This document shows positions 11,608-24,200 of a DNA stretch of 64,000 nt, piece by piece. The translations under genes and the position numbers were made by a program. Each line of letters begins with the position of its first letter. Position 1 is the stretch's first letter. The DNA comes from Malurus cyaneus samueli (Eukaryota; Chordata; Aves; Passeriformes; Maluridae). The notes beneath the pieces were generated by a model. That model saw nothing but the letters and a program-made list of their open reading frames with translations, ran no database searches and was not told where the DNA came from. The DNA is taken from assembly GCA_009741485.1 (NCBI GenBank), contig CM019218.1, forward strand, positions 48,785,377-48,849,376. The letters run 5' to 3'.

Positions 11608-11746
11608 TTTTCCTGTGGAGAATGAAAATGACTGGTCTAGCCAAGGCTGGGAAGACTTTCCCTGGGCTAACAATGAGCAGAAAACTGAGTTACTGAAGTG
11701 CCGGAATTCTTTCCTTGATGTCAGTTTAACTGACTCAGTGGCATAA
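11608..11746 (+). CDS. Candidate terminal exon of an unrecognised protein
   Basis: After a plausible acceptor (tttcttccatttag) the segment reads FPVENENDWSSQGWEDFPW, then a polar stretch (NNEQKTELLKCRNSF) and LDVSLTDSVA followed by TAA at 11744-11746. It is short (46 codons) but its composition is protein-like: acidic, with three tryptophans in ten residues, and a WEDF that fits the WxxF type of short linear motif bound by adaptor ears. Extending the frame upstream through 11564 crosses the acceptor and becomes hydrophobic and unconvincing. A 29-nt stretch at 10976-11004 would splice to it in frame. I do not recognise the protein. It could be the last exon of an unannotated gene or transcript, an old exon of a lost gene, or chance. 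Confidence 0.3.
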
Positions 11747-14690
11747 AACAAAATTAGTAACGGTTCAAGTGCGTAATCTTTCCTCTGTTTAGAACTTCCC
11801 TGACAAATACTTATTATTTGGCTAACAAGGAGTAATTAAGCTTCTGCAAAGAGGACTGAGAGAAAAGTGATTGACCCCTTAAGGCTGAGCCTCAGCAGGG
11901 TCTAACTAAAGCTCCTTCCTGAAACTGTGAGTCACTCTGTGAGACAGAGCCAGTTTTCCCTCCCTTCAGTCATGCTTTTAACTATGGTGAGGAAACAAAA
12001 TTAGAATAAGCATAGATTTAAAATAAAGTTGCTGAGCTCTCAGACAACTTTCAGGAAAAGCAGAAGTATGTGAAGTTGCATCAGAATTTGCTTTTGTACC
12101 CTGTAAGCAATTTAGGGTTTATGTAGTGCTATCAAGGGTTTCTCGGTTAAGTGTGATTGCTGTTAATTAATGTTTAATAGATTGCACTTCAATCTTATCT
12201 TCAAAGGTTCAGCATGTGAAGTCTTTGATAAGCAAAGATCCAGACTAGCACATCAAAATAGAAGGGTTGTTTAAAATAACTCACACTTTGGGTGCGGATG
12301 CAGTTAGTCCTGTAACTTTGTTAAAGCTATTTTGGGTAAGTATATAAAAACAAAGGTTTCATTTCACAGCAAGTTTGTCTGCATATGAACTTCACTTTAA
12401 CTGGTTTTGCCCTGTTAGTTCGATCCTATAAAAACTATTTTAAATATGACTATGACTATATACAATAATGTACTGGATTTATGCATAACTTGTAAGTATC
12501 CTTTTGATTAACCTACCAAGTGCTGGAAGAGCTGAGACTTGTATAAACCACTCATTTTAATGAAACATTTAAGCATGGACTGCTAACCTAGCGACTTATA
12601 ACTATTTATATTCTGAGTGGAAAACAAATCCTGTTCTGGCAAAGGATTTTAGCATGTCATTTAAATCAGAAATTACAGATGCCAGCAAAAAGAATGAAGA
12701 GAAAATGAAAGGCAGCATACAGGGTTTTAGTGGGTTTTTTTTTGTGGAGTTCTTTGGTTGTTTTTTTGTTGTTGATTTTTACAACATTTGGGCATTTTGT
12801 TTTAATTTAATTTTTCCACTCTATTGTTTTTACCAAAAATCCAAACTGCCAAAAAATTTCTGAACGCTGTTCAAAGCAGAGATGAAGTCCCTACCATTAG
12901 AAGATTCATGTGTGAACTACATTAATTGCTTTTCTTCAGTGACTTTTCACAGAATCTAACTGTATTTTAATGCACTTTAATAAGGGTGCTCTGTGTTTAT
13001 TGGTGACCTTGTGGGTGCTCAGCTACCAACTTACCTGCATATATAAAAGTTGTCTCTTTCCTTCTAAAATGGAATAGCCGTGTTCAAATTGGGGAAATGC
13101 TAATGTATTTCAAGATGGCAGATGGTTCTAATATTAGCAGTCATAATGTTAGCAAATCAGTTTTATTAGGAAATTTAATCCAAATAATTTTGGATGTTAA
13201 TCATATAGTTCACACTATCCATCTTGAGAAAAATAACCATAAATAATTGGTTGTGGATTCCACAGTCCTGAGTAAATTATGGAGAAGAAGATTAAGAAAA
13301 AAGAGAGGGGGAAAAGGCTGTTAGGATCTGTTCAGTGAATAAGGCAGGTTGTGTTTGACAATTGACTGTGCTACTGGGAGGCTATAACATCTCTAAAAGA
13401 TATCTCTGAAGAATAAAAATTACCTATTCACCACATACAGAAAACCAGTCTAGATTATCACCAATGGGAATTACAAGCACAGTGGACTTTGCTGTCTGCT
13501 CATCTGTCCTGGTCCTGGCCAGAAGCCCGTTGGAGGATCAGTGATCCGTGCAAGTTAGGCCTGGGAGTTCCCAGCTCGTGCTGAGCTGTGCTGTCTGTCC
13601 AGCCTGGCCTCGAGGCTCACAGGGGACAAATTTCCCAGGCTTTTTGTCCCAGAGGAGCTTGAGGGCACCTCCTATGTGGTACCTGGGATTACACCCCCTG
13701 CGTGCCGTGTCCTGGACCTGAAACTGGCAGCAATGGGTTTTGGTGAGAACATCCTTTATGTTTGGCAGTATGTAATAATGGATAGAGCTGTTTCCTTGTA
13801 AGAAAATCCTGTAATAGCATGAGTGACCAAAATGGTGTAACTTTTCCATGGGCAGGACCTGCGTGACATGGCTGATACTGCACAGCCCAGGGTTCCTGAA
13901 GGAATGTAAGGTTATCTACACTATTCTCTCCATTAAAATACCATTTAGTGCAGCCAACATATAAGTGCCACTTAAGCATCTGAGTGCCTTTCTTACTGGA
14001 CTCACAATAAACCTGGTACAAAAAAGTCATCAAACTGTACCTGCTAGAAGTATTTCACTTGGAGTGGTACTTTTGTTCTGATGATGCAATTGGCTGAAGA
14101 CTAAAATTGGGCAAAAGTTAATTGTTTTTCCCTCTTGTTGATTATGTGGTTTGAGTTTGGACCTTAAGGTTTCTGCCTAAAATCCATGAAAATTAAACCT
14201 TGTGGGCTGTGTTCTGCAAATGATGGTCACATACAGTGTTCAGAACAAGATACGTGGATTCAATACTGACAGAAAATGGTGAGCTTTGCCATCAATTGTA
14301 ATAAATATTGCATCCAAGACTCTTTATTTCTCAGCCTTCATCAGTCAAGTTTTGCACCTTCTGATACCTGGGCCATACTCACCATTTCTCACCTCTTCTT
14401 ACACATTGTCCTTTTCTGCAAAATAAGCTCACAGAAAATCTATCTAGTGGCCCATCACAGTGACAAGACCGCTTTCTTTACTCTCTCAGTTGAGGAGAAA
14501 ACCCTGATCACTATTTTAATAATACTGGAGAACGGTGAAATGACAAATGTTAATTTATTCATCCACGTTACAGCGAGCCACCCGAAATAAAGTGAAAGGG
14601 ACAAAACCTTGCACTTGTCCATTTAACCGCATGCGTTTCCTAATACGAATAAATAGCAGAAGTGCCACAGGAGAGAAAGCTTATGAAGGC
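11747..14690. other. Intergenic, no gene recognised
   Basis: About 2.9 kb upstream of the SWAP70 CpG island. It is mostly AT-rich, with T-rich low complexity near 12725-12830 and a more GC-rich patch near 13500-13720. No repeat family, RNA gene or exon is supported. Confidence 0.6.
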
Positions 14691-15235
14691 GGGAGCTGTG
14701 CCGCCCCGGAGCCGCGCGCGCCCGCTTCGAGCGGCGGTGTGAGGGCGCGGGGTGGGCCGGGGCGGTGCCAGCGGGCCGAGCCGGCCCCGCCCGGGGCCGG
14801 CGCAGCCGGGGCACAGCGGCGCGGGCCGGGAGCGCGCCGCCATGGGGGGCTCAAGGAGGAGCTGCTCAAGTCCATCTGGCATGCCTTTACCGCCCTCGAC
14901 CTCGACCGCAGCGGGAAGGTCTCCAAGTCCCAGCTCAAGGCAAGCGAGGGGCAGCGAGCCCGGGCCCCGCTGGGGTGCGAGGGGCCAGACGCGTCCCGGA
15001 CGGGCACCGCCGGGCGCCTCCGCCGCCGGCACGGGGCGCGGGCCGGCCTGTCCGGAGCGACCGCCTCGGGGGGAACACAGGCACTCTGTTTCGGGGCTCT
15101 CCTGGGCGCTGTGAGTCGCGTTTCCCCAGCGGGGCTGCGGTTCGTCCCGCGGCGTCGCTGTCTCCGCGGGTCCCCGACGCCTCCGTCCCGCGGGCGGCTG
15201 GCGCGGACCCGTCCTGGTGCCCGGGCAGGCTGATT
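14691..15235. promoter_or_regulatory. SWAP70: CpG island promoter of SWAP70
   Basis: Base composition switches abruptly to very GC- and CpG-rich sequence spanning the 5' UTR, exon 1 and the start of intron 1. GC-box (Sp1-type) motifs are present at 14701-14707 (CCGCCCC), 14759-14765 (GGGGCGG) and 14785-14792 (CCCCGCCC). No TATA box is placed where it would be expected. The transcription start is probably within 14700-14830, but I cannot fix it. Confidence 0.85.
14842..14939 (+). CDS. SWAP70: SWAP70 exon 1 (EF-hand-like start; one-base frame defect)
   Basis: The ATG sits in an ideal Kozak context (gccgccATGG). The true frame reads [30 protein letters not shown] and is open, but it begins five bases after the ATG rather than a multiple of three. 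The exon is 98 nt where 99 is expected. [12 protein letters not shown] has the shape of an EF-hand loop but ends in Gln where calcium-binding loops have Glu. The donor is AAG|GCAAGC, a GC donor, and exon 2 resumes in phase 0 with VLSHNLC. Confidence 0.9.
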
Positions 15236-18200
15236 TTCATTCTGCCCAGGCAAGCGCTCCGTCCTCCCCGAGATGTCAGTGCACAAACCCTTGTGCTTCT
15301 GCTCCGCTTTCAACCGCATGTCCTTGCTACCCTTTCTGGCCAAAATCTTTTGTGGGGGTAGCCACAAGATCCCATCTATAGGGGTTGGCTGCGTCCGAGT
15401 GAAATTCACAGCTTGCCAAGGGGAGAGAGAGGTTCCACAGTGCCCTCTTATTTGGATATAAACAGGAGAATTAGTCAAGAGGCTCCAACTGTGGCATTCC
15501 TTCCTTAGCTTATACGCTGAAGTAGTGTTTGTGCTCTTAAAAGAGTTCTCAGGCAGCTCGCTGAATCCAGTCCCATCTTGGCCCTGCTTTATGAGACCGT
15601 CTTGGCCTGGGAATAATAGCAGGAATCTGCATAAATAAATATTTTGAATAAGAATGCAACACCTGTTGACATTCGAGACTGTGGGTCCTCGTGCTCGGTG
15701 CTGGGGCTGCGTAGGCCACAGCAGTTAGCCGAGATTTGTGCCTTTTGTGCCTTTTGTGCCTTTTGTGCCTTTTGTGCCTTTTGTGCCCGTGCTATGGGTG
15801 GTATTTCCAAGCGTGGCTGGTCGTTAATGAACTTTGTTTTAAGCACTATGTAATGAGGGTCCAGAGCAGGCAACATACTGCACGAAGCCTGTTCCTCTTC
15901 TCCTTTTTTTTTTTTTTTCTGAGGTGATCGGGCTGTGAGAGAGAGCTGAACTCGGCCAGAAGTGACCACGGGCAGGAGTCTGGCCGAGGTGCCAGACCTG
16001 GCTGTGAGCCTAAATTGAAAATGTGCAGGTCCCGGGCTTTTTACAGATGCTGTCAATGGAAATGAGGATTTGTGTTCCAGTGATGCAGGACTAACTAAAA
16101 TAGGTTGCAGAGAAGCTTTTTTTTTTTTTTTAATTGTCCTGCTTTTAATATGTATCGTGTTTTTCTGTCATGCTGCCTACTACACCTTGTGTGCTCCATG
16201 CACTCACCTGAGGGTGTCTGCAGATGTGTTGTCTTGTAGGACAGTGGAAAACCTCTCGTGATCCATATGTGCTGGGCTGAATGAAATGGCTGAGGAAACT
16301 GCCAGGTTGATGGTGGGCTGGTACAGCTGCTGTCTTGGTGTCATCAAAAAAAAGTAGGGTGTGTTTGTGCAGTTCTGTCTGTGACATAAAGGCTCCTATC
16401 AGAAGTGTCAGGTGGAGGATCTGGGAGTTCAGAAACAAGCCTGAAAGTGCCTTCTCCTGTGGCCACCAAGAAGTAGTTTTCAGGAGACGCAGGAAGGGAT
16501 AGAGTGTTCTTACATAGACTTTCTGTGGCAGATGATGACTCTCAAACTGATAGTCCTGCTGGGATAAAAGTTGTGCGTGGTGGCAGTAGCCCCACATGGA
16601 TGCGTCGGACAGGGCAGGTAGGACAGCAAAAGAGAAGTTCCTGTCTGATAGAGATAGTGCTATGCTGTCCTAAGAAGTTGTTTCACAATGAAATGTTTCT
16701 CATCCACATTACCATGAGGAAAATGCAGCACTCTGTAAAATGGAGAGATGGTGCTTGGAGATCAGCTGGTTAGTAGAGATCTGTGACATTAGATAAATGT
16801 GCTTAATAATTTAGTGGAACTACTGTTTTAAAAAAAATGATAAAAACTGTTTGTTTTGTGAGAATGGCAGAGGAGGAACGGAGGAATGGCAGATGGAGGA
16901 ATCTTCCTCCTCAGTAAGAAAACTGACTGGCAATGGATCTTGGTGTAATCCAGTGTAAGGTGGTGCCATCATGTTGCACAGAAGTATAACACATTTGATT
17001 GTTAAAGACAGTGATTTCTAGTTCCTATGCCTAGCAGTGATCTTTGAGCTCTCCATAAAAACAAAGAATTAACTTTAAATACTATGAGAAATACTTCTGT
17101 TGTACATTAGCAGAAATGTTTGTGTATTCTGTTCTTAAATTCCACCTTTAAAGCTGGACACAGTCATTGTTTTGCCAGTGTGTGTTTTGGCACATTCAAA
17201 CACTGATACAGCAAGGCTCAGGTGTAAGTTCTGTGTATGCAGTTACAGCTGCTGCTGTGATTCCAGCACAAGCTGCATGAAAATACTTCCTTTTCTGCAT
17301 TCAAATTGAATTTAATCTTTCTTGCAATCTGCAATTTAAAAATTAACTTATTTTAAAAATTTCTCCAAGATGTCAACATTAAATCCACTTTTCATCTGGA
17401 TCTTGAAACAGTGTGATTTTAAATATAGTTCTACTTGACAGCCAACAAAACTGCTTGTAGTGTGTGTGTGATTGGATGTTGGAAAGAATCCACACCAGTT
17501 CGTTTTTACACCCTCTCTGAAGTTCTTCCAGATGTTGCTTTGTGACTTGTCTCTGCTTAGGCAGTGGGCTTACTTTGCTGTTCTTGTTTTGTTTTATATA
17601 CTGCAATGGAGTGGATTTTCTAAGTCTTGGGGTCTTCAGCTCCTGGATGATATCTGCAAAATGTGTATGGTGAGCTACTTGTGAAAATACTGTCTCATTC
17701 AGGCCTGTATTATAACTTTGCGTGGCCAAAGCTACTTGTCAGGCTTAGAAAATTTATATGGGTTTGTTCTCCTATCTGGTGTGTTATAGGGTTATTGCAC
17801 CTCTTACCTTTGCTTTGCCCCTCCACTAAATGAGAAGTCGGTGGCCTGTGGGAAGAGGAAGAATGGTGTAATCAGGGCTGAGAGGGATGGTCTGACCAGA
17901 GAGGAAGACCTCGAACAATGGGGTGAGGCAGGGGCAGGGTTGAGAGCCTGTGCCGAGTGGGTAGGACCCTGGCGGACAATCGGCTTTGTACAGTAGTGGA
18001 GGGTGGTAGGAAATTAGTCAGTGTGACTCACGGCAAGAGGGTCCTGCTCTGGTGCTATCAACGGGGCTCAACATGTGTGTGTTAGAGTAGCTATGAGGAA
18101 TGCTGTCGGTGAGGTGTGAGGGAGGGATGCTGCTCTTCCAGGAAAGCTAGGGCAGCTTGTAGACTAAAACAGGGAGCATTAGGAAATGACAGAGTCATGA

Positions 18201-21200
18201 CGCTGTGCTTATGAGGAGCAGCTCCGAGCACATCAGCTGCCTGTTTAACCTTTGTCCTTGAGCCAGTGTGTGCCCAAGTGGCCAAGGAGACCAATGGCAT
18301 TCTGACCTGTATCAGCCACAAAGTGGCCAGCAGGATCAGGGCAGTGATTGTCCCCCTGTGCTGGGCACTGGTGAGGCCACACCTCTAGTGCTGTGTTCAA
18401 TTCTGGGCCACTCAGTTTAGGAAGTATATTGACGGGCTGGAGCGAGTCCAGAGAAGGGCAACAAAGGTGGTGAAGGGTCTGGAGCACAAATCCCATGAGG
18501 AGGAGCTGATGGTGTTTAGCCTGGAGAAAAGGAAGCTCCATGGGGGAACCTTATGGCTCCCTACAGCTGCCTGAAAGGAGGCTGGAGCCAGGTTGATCTC
18601 TTTCTGCCCGATAACCAGCAACAGGATGAGAGTTTAAGCTGCTCCAGTGGAGGTTTAGGTTGGACATTAGGAAAAATTTTTTCACAGGGCATTGATTAGA
18701 TGTTGGAATGGGCTGCCCGAGGAGGTGATGTAGTCCCTGGAGGTGTTAAAGGAACAGGTGGACATGGCAGTCAGTGCCATGGTAGTGTTAGGTCATAGGG
18801 TGGACTTGATAATCTCAGAGGTCCTCTTCAACCTAATTGGTTCTGTGATTCTGTTTTGTCAACTGGTTTCAGGGAAGATGTGGAAGACAGGTGCAGTACA
18901 TGTAATATGTTTACAAGGAGCTCTTCCTATGGGCTGGAAGCCACAGGACAGAATTTCTTTGCAATTTCCTTGGCAACTGGACAGATGTAGGCTGACACCA
19001 GTACGTGACTGGGGCCGGGGGGATTGTGCAGATAATGAAGGCAAAGGGAAGGGTGAAGCTATTGAAAATGGTGATGACAGGGGGTGTAGGAGTGCCCAGG
19101 GGGAAAAGGTGTGAAGGAAGGAATGGGAGGTGATGTGAGCAAAGGGCACAAGTGTCAGGAACCTGGGCTGGAATATACTCATCCTGCAGTGAAAGAGGCT
19201 GCTGTGCTAACCCTGACGTTAAATAATGAGGCTCCAAATGGGGTTTCTGCTACCTGAGTGGATAAGGAAGCTGTATCGGGGGATGAGGTGATGTGGTATA
19301 TGGTGTGCTTATGGTGTACCCTGGGTGAAAGGACCTGGTGCTTGGGACAAGGGGCATATATGGTGCTACTTTAACACTAGTCATGAAAGAAAAGGGCAAA
19401 GTAGCCTTGTGAGTAGCCTTATTTTGGCTGGCTGGCTGGCTGGCTGCTGACATGGATGTCAGGGAGAAATGGGCCAAGAATGTCTTGGAGTGAATTCACA
19501 CGAAGCCACTGAATGGAGCTGTCGTGATCTGGGATGCCAACATTTTAAAATCTGAAAAAGAGATGGGGAGGGGGAAGACCCCCCAAAAGATGGAAAAGAA
19601 AAAGAGAAAACTACCAAAGAAGCTGACAATAGCTGCTGCAGGATTAGTCTGCCCTGGTAGTGCTCCCACTGTCATCTGGGCCAAATTTTTGTCACTGAGC
19701 AGTAAGTAGTCTAGCCGATCTTCTCTCTCCCTGTAGAAATGCAGATCACTTTTATGGACATTGTTAAATGGAACTACTCAGATGGTAACAATTCAACACG
19801 TGTTGAAAGTTTTGGAAAATGGAAACTCAAAGGGGAACAGCTATGGCAGAGTAGACCTGAAGATTAAGTAGTGTGAAATGGGTCATAAATAAAGCAAATC
19901 CAAAGTCTGTGATGACATTTGGCATTCAGCTTGTTTCTATTTGTATTTGGAGCCAGAATACCTTCAATATTCTCATGGAAGGATGGGATGCCACTAGGCA
20001 TCTTTCTTACAAAACTTTTCCTTGAAAATGAAGGAATTGTGCCTGGAGTGCCCTGTTGTCAGGAACCCCATGCAGGCTGCTTGTGCTGTTTCAGAGTCCA
20101 GTTTGGGGACCCTCAGTGTATTCATGTGCTGCAGCAGAGATGGGTCCCCGGGCTAGGGCAGGAGTTGGCTTTGTCATGAAGGTAAATTGTTAAACATGGC
20201 ATCCAGAACATAACGAAAGTGAAAATAGAAAGCTGCCTACAAACCCTGTGGGCACTGGGGGAATAATCCTTACTGGTACAAAACTTCCTAGTGTTTGATG
20301 TAGCTTCTGCCAGGCAAGGTGATTTTTTTGTACCCCAATTAACCTAGTGCTCACCTAGTTGTTTTTTTTTTNCTCAAGAAAGAACAAAATGTAGGAAGAG
20401 AAGGAATTGTGGGGGATTTTTTTTTTTTTTGGTTTATTTTTTTTTTTGTTTGTTTGTTTGTTTTTTATTGTTAATTAATATAGAATGTTTTCTGGTCCAA
20501 ATAATGTGATTTAAAAACCAAAACCAAACCAAGCAAGACCTCAGGACAGAATTTTTCAGGCTTACCCTGCAAATGAAGAATTCAGCCGGCACTTGGCCAC
20601 ATTAGAGAATGGCAGGCTTTGGCAGGCGCTGAGGAATTTCCTGAGTTATGAAAAGAGAGCACTGGGCACAGGAGAGATCGCAGATAAGGCAGATCTTAGA
20701 AAATCATTGAAAGTAGAATTCTTTCCTGGTAAATTGTTCACTTTTGGAAATCACCTAGGTTTCTGACAGCCCAAGCACAGCAAGAAGGCTCAAAAAAAGA
20801 AGAGAAATATGTAGAAAGGACACAATAAGAAAATATTTTATTGAGATGTTTAATTTACTTTGATAGTAAGCTGAAATCAGTCATGCTTTTAGAATATTTT
20901 TATTAGCTGAGTATTTTTTTACTTATATATATATTAGCAGCTATGGTGTGGTTGGAAAATAGTGATCATCTCTATCTCTCAGAAATTCAAGAATCCCTCA
21001 GGCTTCTATAAATAACAACAGAAGCCTTAAATAGAAGGGGAAACACACATGATAGTACATTCCCCCAACCCCCTATGTAAATCACATGGACTCAAATACT
21101 TGATCTGATGTGGTGGTTAGAGATAAGGATAGATTGAAGTGAAATATACTGTTGATGGAGAGTGGTATAAAATGTGATAATTTCTAAATGTTCTTTTGCT

Positions 21201-24200
21201 GCTTTGGGAAGGGCAGCTTTTGCTGTGCTATGTCTGATGCTGTTGTTTAACTGTTTTTAAATTTCTACACCTTACTAGCTCTAATGCCTTAATGTTAGAA
21301 TCCATCAGTGAAAAGAAGTATTTCTAATGGAATGCTTTTCGAAAAGCCAGTTTAACTTTGGAGGTGTGTGGAGAGGAATTCTCCTCTGAAATGAATATAC
21401 ATCTTGGGCTTTGTAGTATTTTCTGCTAGCTAACACTCAGCTTCTGCTGTCTCCTTATGCATCAGAATAGTAAATGTACTTTTTCTTTTTTCTCGGGGCG
21501 GATGGGTGGGGGAAAGCCCAGACATTTTAAATATGTAGCATTGGTTTGATTTCCTAGGCTTTGACAACTTCAGACTTTCACTTCTTCTTTTACAGCTACT
21601 CCGTCTTTGACCACTTTATGTCTATTCACCTAAACAGGCATGCTTATAAGTTTTCTGCACATTTTTTTTCTTCTTTCTCTTTGCATCATTTGGGTCTGGT
21701 TTTTTAAATTCTATAAAAACCGACTAAAGTCAGTTGCACTCTGTTCCATGTACTTGTTGATTTTAAAAAAATACCACTAGCAGCATATCTTTTCAAAAGT
21801 TGTAGTGAGTTTTACCTCTGCATAGTTTTGTTTTAGGTGTGTTTTTTGTGTTTGTTACATTTTTTCCTTGCAGATCATATCAGGGAATGTGATGTTAAAT
21901 CCTTAACCCAGCTCATGTAGGTGGTACATACTCTTCAGAGGCTCATCTCTGTGTCATGCCAAGAGAGAGGGCTCCCCAGTGCTTGGGATACAGTGGGCAG
22001 CCTGTCACAGGTCTGACCTGACTCCAGATCTGAGCAGCAAAAGGGATGGTGCTTTGCCTTTTTTTGGAAGTGTGCGGGTGGCACAGGAGTGCTTTTTGGG
22101 AGTCACTGCTGCGCACGCTCGGCCTTCCTGTTGGTACCGAGGTGTTGAACTGTGCGTGCAAAGCTCAGCTCAAGCTGAAGAAGTTGAGGTGTGCTGGCTA
22201 CCAATTAGTTTTCAGTAATTCCGTACTTCTTTAAAATTAGTCAAGTGTGTAGTTTCTTCTTGAAGGTAATTTCTCAAGCATAGACAGGAGTATTGGTGCT
22301 GTCAAATTCTTAACATAAGTCATGCAAATAGGTTTTGAAAATAAAAATTTGAGAAGCACACCTAAAATCCTTCCCCTTTCTGTAACGTTATTTTTCTTTG
22401 CTGACTGAAACGTGGGGTCAATGTTGAGAAGCAGCCTAAAAGCAAGCAGATGAGAGAAATCCACAGATAATGCTTTAATCTGAATAGTCATTTCTTTGTA
22501 AGCTAAAGCTACATATTCTTTGTTACTTGTTGTCACTAAATATAAATATTTATCGTTTCAAAGGCTAGGTGTTTGTGGTTGTTTTGATAGCTATCTGACT
22601 TCACTCTGTAAATATTACTCTGGTGTTCCTGCATGCCTTTCTTGGTTTTCAGCTGCATGGGTGTATATGTACAAAGGGGACCTTGCGTAGCTCATTTGTC
22701 ACTCTCTAGGGCTGGATCTCTCTGTGCTCCCATTGCTTCTGTAACATGCAACTCTCTGAAACAATTGAATTTTGGTTATGTTTTGTTTTCTCACAAAACT
22801 TCGTGGGACAGAACTTGTGGTGACAACAAAGTGTCACTCTGCACATGGTTTTGGAGTGACAGGTCTGGTCTGGAAGGAGCACACCATGGTTGAGGCTGAC
22901 AGCAATGTCACTAGTTTCTCTTCTGTCCTTAGGTCCTTTCTCACAACTTGTGCACAGTGTTAAATGTTCCCCATGATCCAGTGGCCTTGGAAGAACACTT
23001 TAGGGATGATGATGAAGGACCGGTCTCCAATCAAGGTTATATGCCTTATCTAAACAAATTCATCTTGGAAAAGGTAAGTTTTGAATTCTTGTGTTCTGTG
23101 CTTTCTTGAATCAGCTTCTGTTGTTAGAGCATCTTTGCAGTAATGGGAGTGTGCAGGAAGCTGGTGCTGGTGTAAAAACACTGCTGGGAGTGTGACCCTG
23201 TGAGGTCATCATGGGGCAGCTACTCTGGAGAATCTGTGCCTAAAAATGGAAGGGTGCACTGTTCTCTACCTCTTCTCTCCATGGTTTCCATTTCCTATTA
23301 CATCTGGCCCTCGTTTAAGCTGCATTCATGCCGGACTGTGTTCATACCAATAAAGCACCTCAGCTTGAATTTACCTGAAAGTGTCTGGGAGCCACAGATT
23401 GTGCTACAGCTATAACAGAATAGTCATAGACTCCTTTGCAAACAGAAAGGGCAAAAATACCTTCAGTGTTCTTCACAAGGTGTTTTAATAAGGCAATCCC
23501 TTCACACAGTTACACTGTGTGACATTAGGGAGTGTAGTGAAGTTTTGTCATGCAGGTTCTTTCCTTTCATGTCCTAGCATTCTTCAATCTTCCGTTATGC
23601 CTTGCTTCAGGAGAAACTCTGGAAAGCCAGCAGCACTCCCGCTCCTCTCCTCTCCATTATGAATAGGTAGTCACTGGGTTTGAAAGCTAAAAAAACCTAA
23701 GCATCTATCTCCCTGCTTTTCTTGTGACTCCTTCTGTTCAGGTCCTGGACTGGACAGCAAAAGCAGCTTACATGATAGTGGAAGCACCAGCTTCAACATC
23801 ACCCATTTACTTGAGGGCCAACCCAGAAACCCTCAAACTTTGATGCTGTGGCTGCAGAGATACAGAGCTGTTTGCTCTCTTTTAGTATGTGATAAGCTTC
23901 TGAAGTAATGTACTGCTGAGAATTGCAGTGCAGCAGTTGCAGATGATGCAAACTCGTAGCCCCATTTGCTGATTTTTGCTCCTTCATTTAATAGTGGTGA
24001 AAAATGTGATAGATATAATGCAGTCTGTAAGTTTGGAAGCAGTAGAAATATATTATGTCTATGTCAGACTTACAGCTCCTCTGCCTCTCTAGTCTTAGGT
24101 ATGAGAGACACCCCAGGAGTGTCCTGTTTGATGTTTGGGAGTGGTTAGCCTTTAATACATGTTAGGTACTTCATTAATGTCTTGGTGGTTTGATGCTGAA

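Larger units (their letters stand above)
14940..22932 (+). other. SWAP70 intron 1, 8.0 kb
   Basis: GC-AG intron. It starts inside the CpG island and contains a 9-bp tandem repeat (15735-15787), an old CR1 copy (18250-18858), short GGCT repeats (19426-19445), T-rich low complexity and one undetermined base (20372). No further exon is recognised. Confidence 0.85.

Noticed and set aside
14547..15233. 228-codon plus-strand frame and several overlapping frames at the SWAP70 CpG island
   Set aside because: The frame includes the real exon 1 peptide ([13 protein letters not shown]) but continues into intron 1 and starts at an AT-rich upstream ATG. The others are GC-rich shadow frames.
14681..15478. 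265-codon minus-strand frame across the SWAP70 promoter
   Set aside because: Arg/Pro/Ala-rich composition typical of the antisense of a CpG island, with no recognisable domain.
15644..15853. Frames with Cys-Ala-Phe or Ala-Gln-Lys repeats
   Set aside because: They are translations of the 9-bp tandem repeat in intron 1.
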